DNA of 34,243 nucleotides from Byssothecium circinans (Eukaryota; Ascomycota; Dothideomycetes; Pleosporales; Massarinaceae), in the NCBI GenBank assembly GCA_010015675.1, contig ML976978.1, forward strand, positions 335,281 to 369,523, written 5' to 3'. This document shows, one piece after another, positions 10,448 to 20,664 of this stretch (position 1 is the first letter of the stretch; every line of letters begins with the position of its first letter). Below the pieces are notes generated by a model. The model saw nothing but the letters and a program-made list of their open reading frames with translations. It was not told where the DNA came from and searched no databases. Both the position numbers and the translations under genes were made by a program.

Positions 10448-11058
10448 NNNNNNNNNNNNNNNNNNNNNNNNNNNNNNNNNNNNNNNNNNNNNNNNNNNNN
10501 NNNNNNNNNNNNNNNNNNNNNNNNNNNNNNNNNNNNNNNNNNNNNNNNNNNNNNNNNNNNNNNNNNNNNNNNNNNNNNNNNNNNNNNNNNNNNNNNNNNN
10601 NNNNNNNNNNNNNNNNNNNNNNNNNNNNNNNNNNNNNNNNNNNNNNNNNNNNNNNNNNNNNNNNNNNNNNNNNNNNNNNNNNNNNNNNNNNNNNNNNNNN
10701 NNNNNNNNNNNNNNNNNNNNNNNNNNNNNNNNNNNNNNNNNNNNNNNNNNNNNNNNNNNNNNNNNNNNNNNNNNNNNNNNNNNNNNNNNNNNNNNNNNNN
10801 NNNNNNNNNNNNNNNNNNNNNNNNNNNNNNNNNNNNNNNNNNNNNNNNNNNNNNNNNNNNNNNNNNNNNNNNNNNNNNNNNNNNNNNNNNNNNNNNNNNN
10901 NNNNNNNNNNNNNNNNNNNNNNNNNNNNNNNNNNNNNNNNNNNNNNNNNNNNNNNNNNNNNNNNNNNNNNNNNNNNNNNNNNNNNNNNNNNNNNNNNNNN
11001 NNNNNNNNNNNNNNNNNNNNNNNNNNNNNNNNNNNNNNNNNNNNNNNNNNNNNNNNNN
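10448..11058. other. assembly gap (611 N)
   Basis: A run of undetermined bases. It hides the 5' end of the transposase and part of the right subterminal region. Frames reported across it are artefacts. Confidence 0.99.
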
Positions 11059-11138
11059 CCCAATTTGTATAGGACTAGATTGACTTGAATGAATTGGGTT
11101 TTGCAATCAATTCAATCAATCTTATCAATCCAGATGGC

Positions 11139-11153
11139 TTGTTGCGGACTCTG
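11139..11153 (-). repeat. right terminal inverted repeat of the hAT element
   Basis: TTGTTGCGGACTCTG, complementary to the left end with one mismatch at the fifth base. Confidence 0.9.
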
Positions 11154-11161
11154 ATTGACAG
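11154..11161. repeat. right 8-bp target site duplication (ATTGACAG)
   Basis: Identical to 8061-8068 and directly adjacent to the right end of the element. Confidence 0.92.
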
Positions 11162-11302
11162 GTAGGCATCAATCAATGGGTAGCCTTCAGTTGATGGACA
11201 GTAAGGTTTCGCGGCTTGGTTCAGTTTAATCGAGAGAGTTCGTTCGATTGGAAGGGATTGGCCGTTGGAAAGTGCTCCGTTGATGAAGAGAGGCCCGTCC
11301 AT
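11154..11302 (-). pseudogene. 5' half of the interrupted hexapeptide-repeat ORF
   Basis: A minus-strand ATG at 11302 opens MDGPLFINGALSNGQSLPIE..., followed by the first repeat units (CPSTEGY, PLIDAY, LS-). The hAT element interrupts the next unit. The target duplication codes for the shared -LSI/LSM- junction, and the frame resumes at 8060 without a shift. An exon further upstream is possible, since a minus-strand ATG at 11400 begins another short open frame. No known family; whether it was an expressed gene is uncertain. Confidence 0.42.
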
Positions 11303-12602
11303 GTCCACGAATAAGGTAATACACAAGACATGTTTGTCTGGGACTGGATCACAGTTATGTGTCCCTGGTCATTGTCGCTGTTTTGCATGGGGGAAGCCAT
11401 GGTTGTAGGTTCAGGTTTGGAGCAGTTGTGGGTGTGAAGTGTACTGTATGTGCACAAGGAGGGGTCGATGGGGTATATATGTGCCCGTGCAGGCGGCTCT
11501 GGAAATCCCAAGACTCTCAGCGTGAATGTTAAGAGCACGAGTTTTGATCTTAGCGTTTGCACAACTTTGATGACTAGTATAGGATTGGTGATTTAACGCT
11601 CGGTACGGAAACTTTCATTCAAGTATTTCCAAGTATAGTTATAGTCGACAAGTTCCAGGCGATTTCACTGTGAAATTCGAGGTGTGTAATCGCTAGACTG
11701 GTCGTACATCAAAGTCTGAAGATTATCACAGATATCTATTGATTATATCATCTCTCATGACATTAAGGACTTACGCTGGAGGCCTTATGCACATTCCCAG
11801 GCTTGTACTACTGAGCGACGAAGCTGTGCTGCTTAGTGGATGCCGGAAAAATGAATGCGTATGGCGTGCCTTCGTAGGGGAGAGGATTGAGGGTCGGATA
11901 GCCGTAGCTGCCAGAATGAGTGCCGAAGGGAGAAAGAAAGTTGCGTCGGGGTGAAAAAGGCGGTTTCATGCCTTGTCTGTGATACTTCCCCACAAGTTGG
12001 ATGATTTGAATGCCTGGAAGATAATTGTTAGCCTTGTGCCTACCACAATTGTCATTCATCGGAAACGATAGGAATTATACATATATTTACTTGAATAGAA
12101 AACTTTGGAAGTCTAGTAGGCCCCAAGACTGGAATCACATTGCATTCGCGAAGGACTTGCCGTAACGGCTGCAGAATTTTTAATTTTGTTAATATGCATC
12201 TTCCATCTGGACTAATCGTCGAGTATGACTGCTGCGGTTACTGTCTTTGAAAGGTCACTCTCGTCTCTATGTAGGCAAGCACTACCAAGCGTCGTTCTTC
12301 GAGGCTTGATGGGCTTGGTGGTGTAGTGGTGCAGGAGAACAGGCATGAAAGGAAAGCGGAAGGGAGAAACTCTAGAAGAGACGAAGGTCGTAAGGTATAT
12401 TCATTATTTCTCGTGAGCTGATCGCAGCTAACCGATTAAAACAGGTAAGGGTAAAAGAGTACAAGAAAGCAAAAATTGAACCCGCATCCATCGGCGTAAA
12501 ATGCTGGAAAATGTACTAACCTTTTGAGATTTTACTAACATAGGCTGGCTACCTATGAATTTAGTATCCATGGACGCTGATTGTCCATATGAAGACTGAC
12601 CC
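11303..12602. other. intergenic region
   Basis: No supportable gene over about 1.3 kb. The frames at 11221-11562, 11739-11954, 11808-12059 and 12428-12616 lack domains, splice context or coding-like composition. The AT-rich stretch near 12060-12200 shows no recognisable signal. Confidence 0.45.
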
Positions 12603-13658
12603 CTAAGGAAATGCACACAACTCCTCTAAGTGCGATTCGGCGTTTTCCCGCCGCCAACTCTGCTTTGATCTCGCGCATCTCATGCACGCCACGAAAACGT
12701 CGTCGCATGACGGACGGATATGCTCACAGCTTCCACAAGCACTGCAGTACGTCTGGTGTCCGAACGGAGGCGCGGGGGTAGGCCGAAGCATCAACGCGTT
12801 GATGACATGCCGAGCTGGCTTCGATTTAGATTGTCCGTATCGGCCGGGCTTCCCCTTTGGGTTCTCTACAATTTGGTGGTAGAGGTCCATTCTGAGCACG
12901 GAGAGAAAGACGATGATGGTAATGTATGCGGCTGCGTTGCCAGAGTTTGCGGGATCATGGGGCGTGATTTTGAAGGGCTTGAGGAGGTAGTCGATAGACG
13001 CGTCCTGACTTCTGGTGATATTGGCCTGGTGGGCGATGGATTGCGCGTTCATGACAGCAATAGTTGTATTGGCCGACGAGAGGTCGAAATCCAGATCCCT
13101 TCGCATTGTGGCGTAGCCGTCGTTGTTGCCAAAGGAGATGTAGATGATGGGGCGGTTGCCTAGACCGGCGTTCTCCTCGTCCACCGGCTGATGCCAAACA
13201 TCGTGAAGAAGACCACGCGCTTCCTCTTGGGTTGTGAATACGGTGCTGCCAAAGTGAAAGCGATCGGGATCGGCGTCGCCTTGGGGGAGGTGAGCGCGTT
13301 CGCGGATGCGTAGGTGCAAAAACCAGACATGTCGGAAGAAGTTCTCGGCGTGTGCTCCAGCGTACTTGTCCACGCCTTCGTCAAGCTTGCGCCGGTCGAA
13401 GGTCGTGATACCGATGTCTAGCAAGCTGTTCGGTGGAAAAGCGAGCCATTTGCGATACACAGTGACGAGTACGGCGTCCTTGAAGAGTGCATTCTGCGAT
13501 TTGCTGAGGCCTTTCAACGGATCGCCGTTCAAGTAGCTCCGCAGGACTGTCGTAGGAGTAGAGGTGCCGACGATGTGGCGTAGTGCCACAAGTCTCTGCC
13601 GCGTCGACTTCATTGACATCGTAAGGGTTGGCCGGTCTTGGGAGAGCAATATCAACAT
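12603..13658 (-). CDS. Gfd2/YDR514C/QIP-like RNase H-fold protein, probably catalytically dead
   Basis: Single-exon minus-strand gene of about 351 residues from the ATG at 13658; ATGs at 13619 and 13613 are also possible and lose no domain. The order of motifs matches the DEDDh exonuclease-like domain of yeast Gfd2/YDR514C and Neurospora QIP: a strand like 'TEIGIATxD' (here LLDIGITTFD), the loop before the second motif (RPIIYISFGNNDGYATMRRD), and the final helix usually 'HNAGNDAxYTL' (here PANSGNAAAYITI). In active relatives these carry D-x-E, D and H-x4-D. Here the D-x-E position reads as hydrophobic/basic residues (VTVYRKW), the second Asp region is NND, and His and Asp of the last motif are Ala. 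A Cys-rich tail (YCSACGSC...C...CMRC) may bind zinc. I infer a pseudoenzyme, perhaps an RNA- or protein-binding factor. Confidence 0.62.
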   Translation of the reverse strand: MLILLSQDRPTLTMSMKSTRQRLVALRHIVGTSTPTTVLRSYLNGDPLKGLSKSQNALFKDAVLVTVYRKWLAFPPNSLLDIGITTFDRRKLDEGVDKYAGAHAENFFRHVWFLHLRIRERAHLPQGDADPDRFHFGSTVFTTQEEARGLLHDVWHQPVDEENAGLGNRPIIYISFGNNDGYATMRRDLDFDLSSANTTIAVMNAQSIAHQANITRSQDASIDYLLKPFKITPHDPANSGNAAAYITIIVFLSVLRMDLYHQIVENPKGKPGRYGQSKSKPARHVINALMLRPTPAPPFGHQTYCSACGSCEHIRPSCDDVFVACMRCARSKQSWRRENAESHLEELCAFP

Positions 13659-14381
13659 GTGTTTGCAGTGTACATAAGTGAGGTAGAAGAGGGCTGACAA
13701 GTATCAGTCTCACCTTCACCATAGGTAAAGTCATGGTGAAGGCAAAAATCGGTTGAACAAAAGATTCGCAAGGCTAGGTTTCATTATAGCCTTCCACATG
13801 TATGGGGACAATTCCATCCGTTAATACTGACCTGAAATTTCGTTGTTCTGTTCATCCTGCCAGGGTCGAATTGTGACTGCATAATCATTTGACGTCAAAC
13901 TTAGTGGAACGCGACGATGACTAAGCCTTTGCTGCGCGCTCTCACGTGATCTAGCATTCTCGGGACCAAAGTTGGCTGTCCGTCTCCTTGCAAGATGCCG
14001 AGCACAAAATGAAAGCTGGAAAAGTCCCAAGGCTTATGAGGAATAGGATATAACGTACGCATTTTCGCCTAATCCCGTTTTGCAATTGGCCTCCCACTCC
14101 AATCTAGGTAAAGGTAATCAAACCCGATTTCTCCCGCGCGACCATCCGACAACTCATCCATCACGATTTCATCCTCTGCAGTCTTGAACTCTTCGTTGGT
14201 CCGTCATCGAGCGCGTCTCGTGCGCATCTCGTATTGAGACTTCGCGGTGCGAAACAACCGAGTAATGGCTCAGCCTTTGGATGCAGGAAGCGGGTGGTGG
14301 CGAATTGGCCTGGGCCATCTCAACGCGACAGCAATCTCCAACACTTCCATCAACAGAATCTTTTCACGATGCTTTCATGCT
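13659..14381. other. intergenic region
   Basis: No supported gene. A minus-strand frame (13381-13734) overlapping the exonuclease-like gene is its out-of-frame shadow. The frame at 13821-14030 shows no family feature. A TGACGT-like motif lies near 13890. Confidence 0.45.
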
Positions 14382-15215
14382 TCATCCTCCTCCTTGACCA
14401 GGCTTGGGCTTGGTCTTCAGCAGCCCCCCTAGGACTGCTGGATCGATCAATCCCGCCTCGGGCGCCACAACCCCACACTTTATATACATGCTTCTCCACA
14501 GCGCGCCAACCGTCCTCTCTTCAGGCATGAACACCACCGTATTCACAAACGTCCGCGTAGTGTTCATGCAGCTAGCCATATTGAACAACTGCGCCTCGCA
14601 GCCTGCGTCTTTGCCTGCGAAGAAAACCCCGCATCGCGCTTCAGTGGGAAGGTCAACGCACGATCCATTCTTCCATGCATTTGCTGGTTGAGGAATCTCG
14701 AGTTTCTGAACGAGTTCTCCACGGCAATGCTTCGGCCCTCCGGAGCCGGCATAAGAGAGCGCAAGAATGGGAACCTGATCGACTGGCGGCGGTCGCGCTG
14801 TCGGTTTGGCAACGGGTGTCGATGTCGTCTTCTCGCCGATGAAGCCCTCGTCTTGGGGTTGCTGCGCCGTGGCTGTCTGCCCGATCATGCCTTCTGCATC
14901 TGATGATGCTGTTGCCCCTGCCCATCGTGTCGAAGTCCCGGATATGTATAGCGTCGAGCCAGGTTGTTGTGTGCCGACCGTCGTCCCATTCAGCACATCT
15001 GCGCGATCGAAATCCGTCCCATTGATCTTCCCACCCGCACCTTTGCGTTTCGCTCCGACGTCAAATTGGGAGGCCTTTGCGGCTTGTGCCATCTCTATTT
15101 GTATTAACTTTTTGGGTGCTGCACGGAATTCGATGGATGCTGCGAGCGAGATGGCGACGATGAGGATGAGGACAATGGAAGAGGCTATTACGATATAGCG
15201 TCGTGGGAATGCCAT
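14382..15215 (-). CDS. type II membrane protein with a Cys-rich extracytoplasmic domain, 277 aa
   Basis: Single exon, ATG at 15215. Residues 1-7 are short and basic (MAFPRRY); residues 8-28 form one hydrophobic helix (IVIASSIVLILIVAISLAAS), so a signal-anchor or signal peptide. A Ser/Thr/Gly/Gln-rich linker with possible N-glycosylation sites (NGT) follows. The C-terminal ~110 residues hold six cysteines in motifs such as KHCRGELVQKL, GSCVDLPTEARCGVFFAGK, AGCEAQLFNMASC and MYIKCGVV. They look like a conserved disulphide-rich domain secreted or exposed outside the cell. Tail is Lys/Pro/Gly-rich. No characterised homologue comes to mind. Confidence in the ORF is high, in function low. Confidence 0.75.
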   Translation of the reverse strand: MAFPRRYIVIASSIVLILIVAISLAASIEFRAAPKKLIQIEMAQAAKASQFDVGAKRKGAGGKINGTDFDRADVLNGTTVGTQQPGSTLYISGTSTRWAGATASSDAEGMIGQTATAQQPQDEGFIGEKTTSTPVAKPTARPPPVDQVPILALSYAGSGGPKHCRGELVQKLEIPQPANAWKNGSCVDLPTEARCGVFFAGKDAGCEAQLFNMASCMNTTRTFVNTVVFMPEERTVGALWRSMYIKCGVVAPEAGLIDPAVLGGLLKTKPKPGQGGG

Positions 15216-16340
15216 TGTTTACATGAAGGACGAGATGGAAAATTGGAGTATGAGTGGGAAAAGGTGGAGTTGTTGTGAAGTTGATCGCGACGCCAAGCTT
15301 GGTGATGCAGCGCCTGGTGTTTCATCAGGCTGCGATCTGAAACGTGACGAGAGTTTTTTGAGGAGGTCTACCCGAAAGCCAAAAGACGATCTTCACAAGC
15401 AAATCATCGAAAATAGTGACAAACGTTCATATTGAGGTCATAAGTAGTGACATTTTTGTCGAAAGATACCATGGTAGCACGATATCTATCGCGACTTCAG
15501 ACTCACGATTTCTCGGCAAACAACCAACCACTCGTGGAATAACGTTGCTATCCATGGTCAATGGTACAAATAGTCAAGCATTTACAACACCTCCATCGCT
15601 AAAGCTCATATCGTTTGTTGTCATCTCCATCTTGCGCTCTAACGAAGCCCATGTGGCATATACCTATCGTTCTTCCCATCCAATATAGGAGGAGGTCGTG
15701 GTGATAGGGTTTATGGAAGGAGCGACAAAACGAATACGTGATTTATGTGCGGTTTGTGGCCATGGTCGCGTTTGGCGGCGGCGAATACAGAAGAGGACAC
15801 ATCGGACTGTTTCTGGCTGTTTTTTTATGATGACCCATCATTACCGATGACCAGCCGCCAGGCATTCAATTTCAAGTCCACTGTTCACAGTTACATGGCC
15901 TTTGGTAACACTCTTCACGTCCAGATAGTGATGGTGCTCTCAGAGTGATACATGCCTGGAGCCGTCATGAAATACAGCTCATCAGCGGGATCTACACTGG
16001 GATTGTTTCGCGCGGTTCCTTCGTAGGCGCTCACTTCATTTCCTCAACTCAAATAAGCTTGACATGTACACGCGGTGTTTATATTACGTGTTGCTAGCAT
16101 AGATTGCACCATTGCGATGCAGAACACCGCAAATATTCAGCCTCTATCCTTACAGTCGCCATTTACCAGAATGCTCACTACCTTATTTATATCAACCCCA
16201 AAATTAGATATAAAACTAGCTCTTCGCAACAATAATAAGAAGTATTGCAAACTAACCGCGACACCAAATAATAAAAGCCAAACTCCGACTCTTATAAAGC
16301 CAGCAAAAATCAGCCCAAGAATTCAGTACAACCTTATTTA
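15216..16340. other. intergenic region
   Basis: No supportable gene. Frames at 15223, 15416, 15745 and 16075 lack features of known proteins and coding-like composition. Base composition shifts to AT-rich after about 16080. Confidence 0.45.
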
Positions 16341-16497
16341 CCCTAAAATAGGGGATAAATACCCTATTTTAGGGACGTTGAACCCCCTATTTTAGGGAAA
16401 GAACCCCTAATTGCGCAAAAAGATCACCCTACTTTAGGGTGTTTTAAACTCTAAAATAGGGGTCAAAAGATACCAAAAAAATGCCCCTATTTTAGGG
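16341..16497. repeat. phased array of palindromic CCCTATTTTAGGG-type motifs
   Basis: Six clear copies and one degenerate copy of a 13-bp near-palindrome, CCCTATTTTAGGG or its complement CCCTAAAATAGGG, occupy about 157 bp. Clear copies are at 16341-16353, 16362-16374, 16385-16397, 16427-16439 (one change), 16449-16461 (one change) and 16485-16497; a weak half-copy lies at about 16405-16417. Centre-to-centre distances are about 21, 23, 20, 22, 22 and 36 bp, close to two helical turns for most. Each arm contains a telomere-like CCCTA/TTAGGG core. The spacers are unrelated AT-rich sequence, so this is not a simple tandem duplication. It lies just upstream of a small ORF at 16582. Confidence 0.85.
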
Positions 16498-16581
16498 AAA
16501 TAACAACCATAGTGAAAAAACACCCAAGCCCAAATATCCTCCTACCTAGCCATAACCGGCAACTAACTATCCACATCCGTC

Positions 16582-16773
16582 ATGTGCGTTAGGTGGTACA
16601 GTTACTTTGAAGAATGTGGACACCTCTACGCCTTCGGTGCGACGACCCAACGTTGTGAATTTTATAAGATACGCAGACACTGCGTCGCGGCGCCGGTGAA
16701 ACAGAGAAAGAATATCCTAGAAGGGCATTGTTTTCGCTGTTATACGAAGCGGCGACTTCTTTCGGCAGCATAA
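16582..16773 (+). CDS. small Cys/His-rich protein, 63 aa
   Basis: ATG at 16582, TAA at 16771-16773. The 63-residue product has C12-x-H14, C25, C34 and C50-x2-C53, with the recognisable ECGHLY opening. This spacing resembles small fungal proteins with a 'CGH...C...C...C-x2-C' zinc-binding pattern. It is basic at the C-terminus (CYTKRRLLSAA) and has no signal peptide. It begins about 85 bp after the palindrome array, which might form part of its promoter. The short length makes a chance ORF possible. Function unknown. Confidence 0.45.
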   Translation: MCVRWYSYFEECGHLYAFGATTQRCEFYKIRRHCVAAPVKQRKNILEGHCFRCYTKRRLLSAA

Positions 16774-19700
16774 CTGATAATTGGGCGACACAGTCCGGTG
16801 CGCAGTGCTAAGAGGAGCTGAGCAAAGAGTAGAGATATCGTGGGGAGCCCAAATGACGGATACCACTCGGATAGGTCGGCAGAGGGCGGAAGTTGGCGAA
16901 TACAGCTTGTTAGGGGCTGCGGCATGTTGCTCGTTGGCTTGAATGTGGAGTGGTTTGCTGGAATTTACGTATTGGTTGGCTGAGGCATAAATAATATAGC
17001 TCCAACGCACTGATGTTTGGAAAATTGTCCTAAAGAACCATTCGTTGCACATTTTAGAAATGTATCTGCGAGACTAAAACGGCTTGGCCATCACTCCTAT
17101 CTTATTACCCTATCTCGCTGGATCTCTTTTCTAGGCATAACTTCACCAGCTTCTATATAGTCTCGACTCCAAGCCTTCCAAATGCGACACACTTCTGTTC
17201 CCTCACACTTGGTCTTGGTGTCTCATACCTTTCACTGTATTCAAGGCCAATAGCTATCCCCACGTCTAGTGTCAATTCGATCTACTTCACTCCCAACAGT
17301 GAAGACTACAATTCCGTCTCAGTTCTCAGTCAGTGAAAAATCTACTTCCACTGCTCAAGCCGACCACTTAATACCACAGAAACCTTCAATCTATATTTAA
17401 AAACACCTGCCCTACAAATATGAAGCTCAGCTGGATAAGTAAAGACCACGAAATAACAACATGTCTCAAAGCATCTTAAATACCCCACCTCTATGCAAGC
17501 TACGGACATTCAAATACCTTGCATCTACTCCAACTTGCCGAAATATGTCATATGGTGTATATCTATTACCGAAACTACCCACATAGTGCTTCTGTTGGCA
17601 GGTTTGAGCCATGCGAGCTATACAGAATGCATGGGTTTATGATCGAGCTGAGCCTGCGGCTATGGAGGGGAGACGTCTATCTGGGTGGTGCATATGTTGT
17701 GGGCATTCACGGAGATGAGTATGTACGTCTGTGTCTAACGCTGATTCACGACGTAAAGATTAATCGAGACCCCGAAAGACGTTTTGAAAGCTTCGGGCGT
17801 TGAAAATGCTTATTCCTATTATTCTTAACTCTAAGTTCGGAACAGTTGCGTAGTGCTGTAGTGATTAGTGTCACATAATACCCGTGTGGTGGCAGGATGT
17901 CGTTGCAACATGATCTTCAAGTTTCCGCAGCGACCTGTAATTCAATGTCGGACTGTGTTGTACAGCAAATCAGCGGGTTTATTTACTTAAGCTACTTAAT
18001 ATTATTATTTAATTCTTTAAAGATATTATTAAGCTTCTACTAGAAATCTAGGAGTTCTTCCTTAATTACTAGAGGAAGGGGCCAAATATTTATAAAGTAG
18101 CTATACTTAAGATAAGGAATAAGTATAGCTAAAGGATTCTTAATATTAAAAGGGGAAGCTATAAGGAGATAAGAGTATAGATAAAGAAGGAAGAAGAAAG
18201 ATAGGTAAGAGCTTAAATTTATACCTAGTATATAACCTTAACTAAGTAAGTATATAAAAAGCATAGCGAGCATATAAAAAGCACATACCTAGAGGATTTA
18301 TCCCGTGTGAAGCAAGATATTAGTAATAACCGCTACAAACTTGGCCCTCCTGGCCCTCCATCCACTCGCGATGGCTACAACTCCAGCCGGGGAATGGAAA
18401 CATTCGGGATATGCAGCACGAAGGGTCTAAGGAAAAGGGTTATCAATAACTTTTGCCCTCACTGCTGGGCCAATGGAAATGCGGAAAGAATGGGCCCCGA
18501 TGAAGGATATTATTCAGATTAAGCGCATAAGAGTATATGTGTGCGTGTGATGAACGGGGGTTTTGTGGAGGAGCTTACGATCTGAAAGTAGCCTTAGGTG
18601 TCAAGGAGCCATGTAAAACACATTAAAAAGCACAGTAAAAACCCTTGTCGCCGAACACTAACTAGTTGAACTCAAGGCGAGATTACTAAATGCTTTGAAC
18701 ATGATGTGTTCTGGATCTATAAACTTATATATATCTCTAAGTTGAACTTCTTGAGCGTCAAATGGTAAATTGGAGCTGACCCTCTTACATATACGAGTAA
18801 CTATACTACAGTTATAACTAAAAGCTTTCCCGTTGGGAGGAAGGCTACAAGTTTTTCACTTTTTTAAAGATAGTTACGCGCAGTGTAATTAATGCTAATC
18901 CTACGGTGGCACTGTTTTGTCGACAAGCATGCTTGGAGGTCACTGGGGACTTCACAAAAACGACTCAGGCAGTGCTGACATCGAACTTCTAAGTGACACA
19001 CTATACAACTCGGAGCCACTGAGGTATCTGAATTTACATATGTGACGGAGAAGAGGTCGCGGCCCTTAGGTCATGAAGCTATGCCATAAATACATACAAT
19101 CTAGCCATTATTATAAAGTAGCCGTGTTCATCAACTCAATGTCTAAAAGCACGCATAGCGCTGGTCAAACAGCAAAGGTGCAATCCACAGGAAGGTCAAG
19201 ATCTCCAAAGGAAATGTGCGAACTGGAATACTACAACTAGACGCAGTACGATCACACATCAGATGCAAGCCGCATTCCGTGTGATCACTATCGCGAGCAT
19301 GGGTGCTGTGCGCCGTGGTATAAACGCTTTGGGTAAGACTTAGGAGGTTGGCAGGTATTTGTAGGGGTTTCCAACTAAAGAGACTACAAATTAACGAAGG
19401 GTACTCTGAACTATGGATGAAGCGTCTTTAAAAACAACTTCCACGCTTTGCTTGAGAGAGAGCTATCCGAAGCTCTAAAAGGAAGGTTTAAATCGATGTG
19501 GGGTTGAGGACTTTTGTTTTACAATACACATGATGGTGAAGAATGCTTCCGTGATTGAAAATATGATGGTACTAGTATAGTGGTGGCTTTCTTTGTTCGT
19601 ACATTTCTCTTACCATTCCAAGTGCGTGCTTCAATATATGATATGACAAGTGAATCTGTGCTGCTGTACGTGCGAGTTGGCGTACATATATTGACCCTCG

Positions 19701-20500
19701 CAGTACTCGTACCCCACGTTTGAGTTTTTTACTGTATAATCGATGCCCATATCTCCGGCCATGACCAGGTTGTCTTTAATGGGCAGGAAAAGTATAGCAT
19801 CGCGGACATCATGACATGGAGTTTTGTCAACATATTTCCAGTATCAAACGACGTTATTGGGAAATTATTGGCCGGTATTTTTAATTTGGAAGTGGCGCCG
19901 ATCTACTCTATTCATACGTGAAATCCTTCACTACATACGTGCATCAGCCATGCAAAGGATATTTGAAGATCCGCAGGCTGTGTAGGAATGAAATCAGCCT
20001 TACAATAAGGCATCCTGGAATGCTAAGAAAGCCTTCGTAATGCTTCGGATAGTTGCGGGGTTTATGTGACTGGAAAGGGATTTTCAGACGTTTAAGAAGG
20101 GGTAGTTTAAGAGAGCGAATCTATAGAAACACAGCGATATCCTGGGATTGGGAAGCTAAGCTTATTTTAGATTCTTTGGTTTTGTCTTACTTATAGCTAA
20201 TTATGAGAAATTTTACCCGCTTAATGGAAGCAAGATAAGTTCGCATCTGCCGTAAGTTTTAAGGGCGGAGTAGATAGTGCGATAAGGCAGTGTCGTTAAG
20301 CACGACAACCAGGGATTATTTTACGGGATCGTACAGTACAAGTCCTGATCCTGGCTTTCTGAGCATGCATCATTGAATAATTGTCAATTCTGCCTTATGG
20401 AAGCCTATAAGATCGTATTGCTCGTATGCACCAGAGCCTATGCACAGCCTCACGCTTGCGCGATTTCCACCAACGCCACTGCTAGTCTACGAGGTTCAGC
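16774..20500. other. long gene-poor region
   Basis: About 3.7 kb without a convincing gene. The plus-strand frames at 17519-17803 (94 codons) and 18307-18522 (71 codons) and the minus-strand frames between 16589 and 17052 show no domain or splice context. The region includes an AT-rich block (17975-18305) annotated separately. I see no RNA gene, but could not run a tRNA or ncRNA search. Confidence 0.45.
17975..18305. repeat. AT-rich, probably RIP-degraded repeat relic
   Basis: Composition changes abruptly to a sequence dominated by TA, TTA, AAG and CTA words, with almost no CG and few CA dinucleotides, then back near 18305. A phrase recurs in degraded form (TATAAAAAGCA twice, 18253-18285). 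This is the texture of a transposon remnant after repeat-induced point mutation. No ends or coding signature survive, so the element type is unknown. Confidence 0.5.
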
Positions 20501-20503
20501 GGA

Positions 20504-20607
20504 CCAATCACAAATATTCACTAAATGAGCTTCTCGTATTACCACAGAAGTCACAACTACATGTGCCGCTGCATGTCGTCTGAGGAGGCGTGCTGTTACA
20601 ATATAAA
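20504..20607 (+). promoter_or_regulatory. probable core promoter of the FAD-oxidase gene
   Basis: A CCAAT pentamer at 20504-20508 and a TATAAA at 20602-20607 precede the ATG at 20665 by about 160 and 60 bases. Their order and spacing fit a fungal RNA polymerase II promoter. Inferred from sequence only. Confidence 0.4.
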
Positions 20608-20664
20608 GAGAGGGAGCGCACACATGTTGCGAACCATTGTTATCAATATTCGATTAAAAGCAAA

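Larger units (their letters stand above)
8069..11153 (-). mobile_element. hAT-superfamily DNA transposon, full length, inactive
   Basis: Bounded by imperfect 15-bp terminal inverted repeats: CAGACTCCGCAACAA at 8069-8083 and the complement of CAGAGTCCGCAACAA at 11139-11153, one mismatch. Both sides carry the same 8-bp duplication ATTGACAG. Subterminal DNA on both sides is rich in short AATTGATT/AATCAAT-type motifs, possible transposase binding sites. The interior holds a single minus-strand transposase frame. About 3.1 kb long including 611 N of assembly gap. The element is decayed by many nonsense codons and cannot make its own transposase. It lies inside a hexapeptide-repeat ORF. Confidence 0.93.

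Noticed and set aside
10230..11106. Long frames crossing the N run
   Set aside because: They are open only because undetermined bases contain no stop codon.
13381..13734. ATG-started minus-strand frame overlapping the exonuclease-like gene
   Set aside because: It is out of frame with the domain-bearing ORF. Splice combinations from its ATG into that ORF break the phase.
16341..16497. CRISPR array
   Set aside because: Repeat units are 13-bp palindromes with about 9-bp spacers in a eukaryotic genome; no cas genes. Not CRISPR architecture.
17519..17803. 94-codon plus-strand frame in the gene-poor region
   Set aside because: No recognisable domain, no splice context, and it lies in DNA with non-coding texture. 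Kept only as a note.
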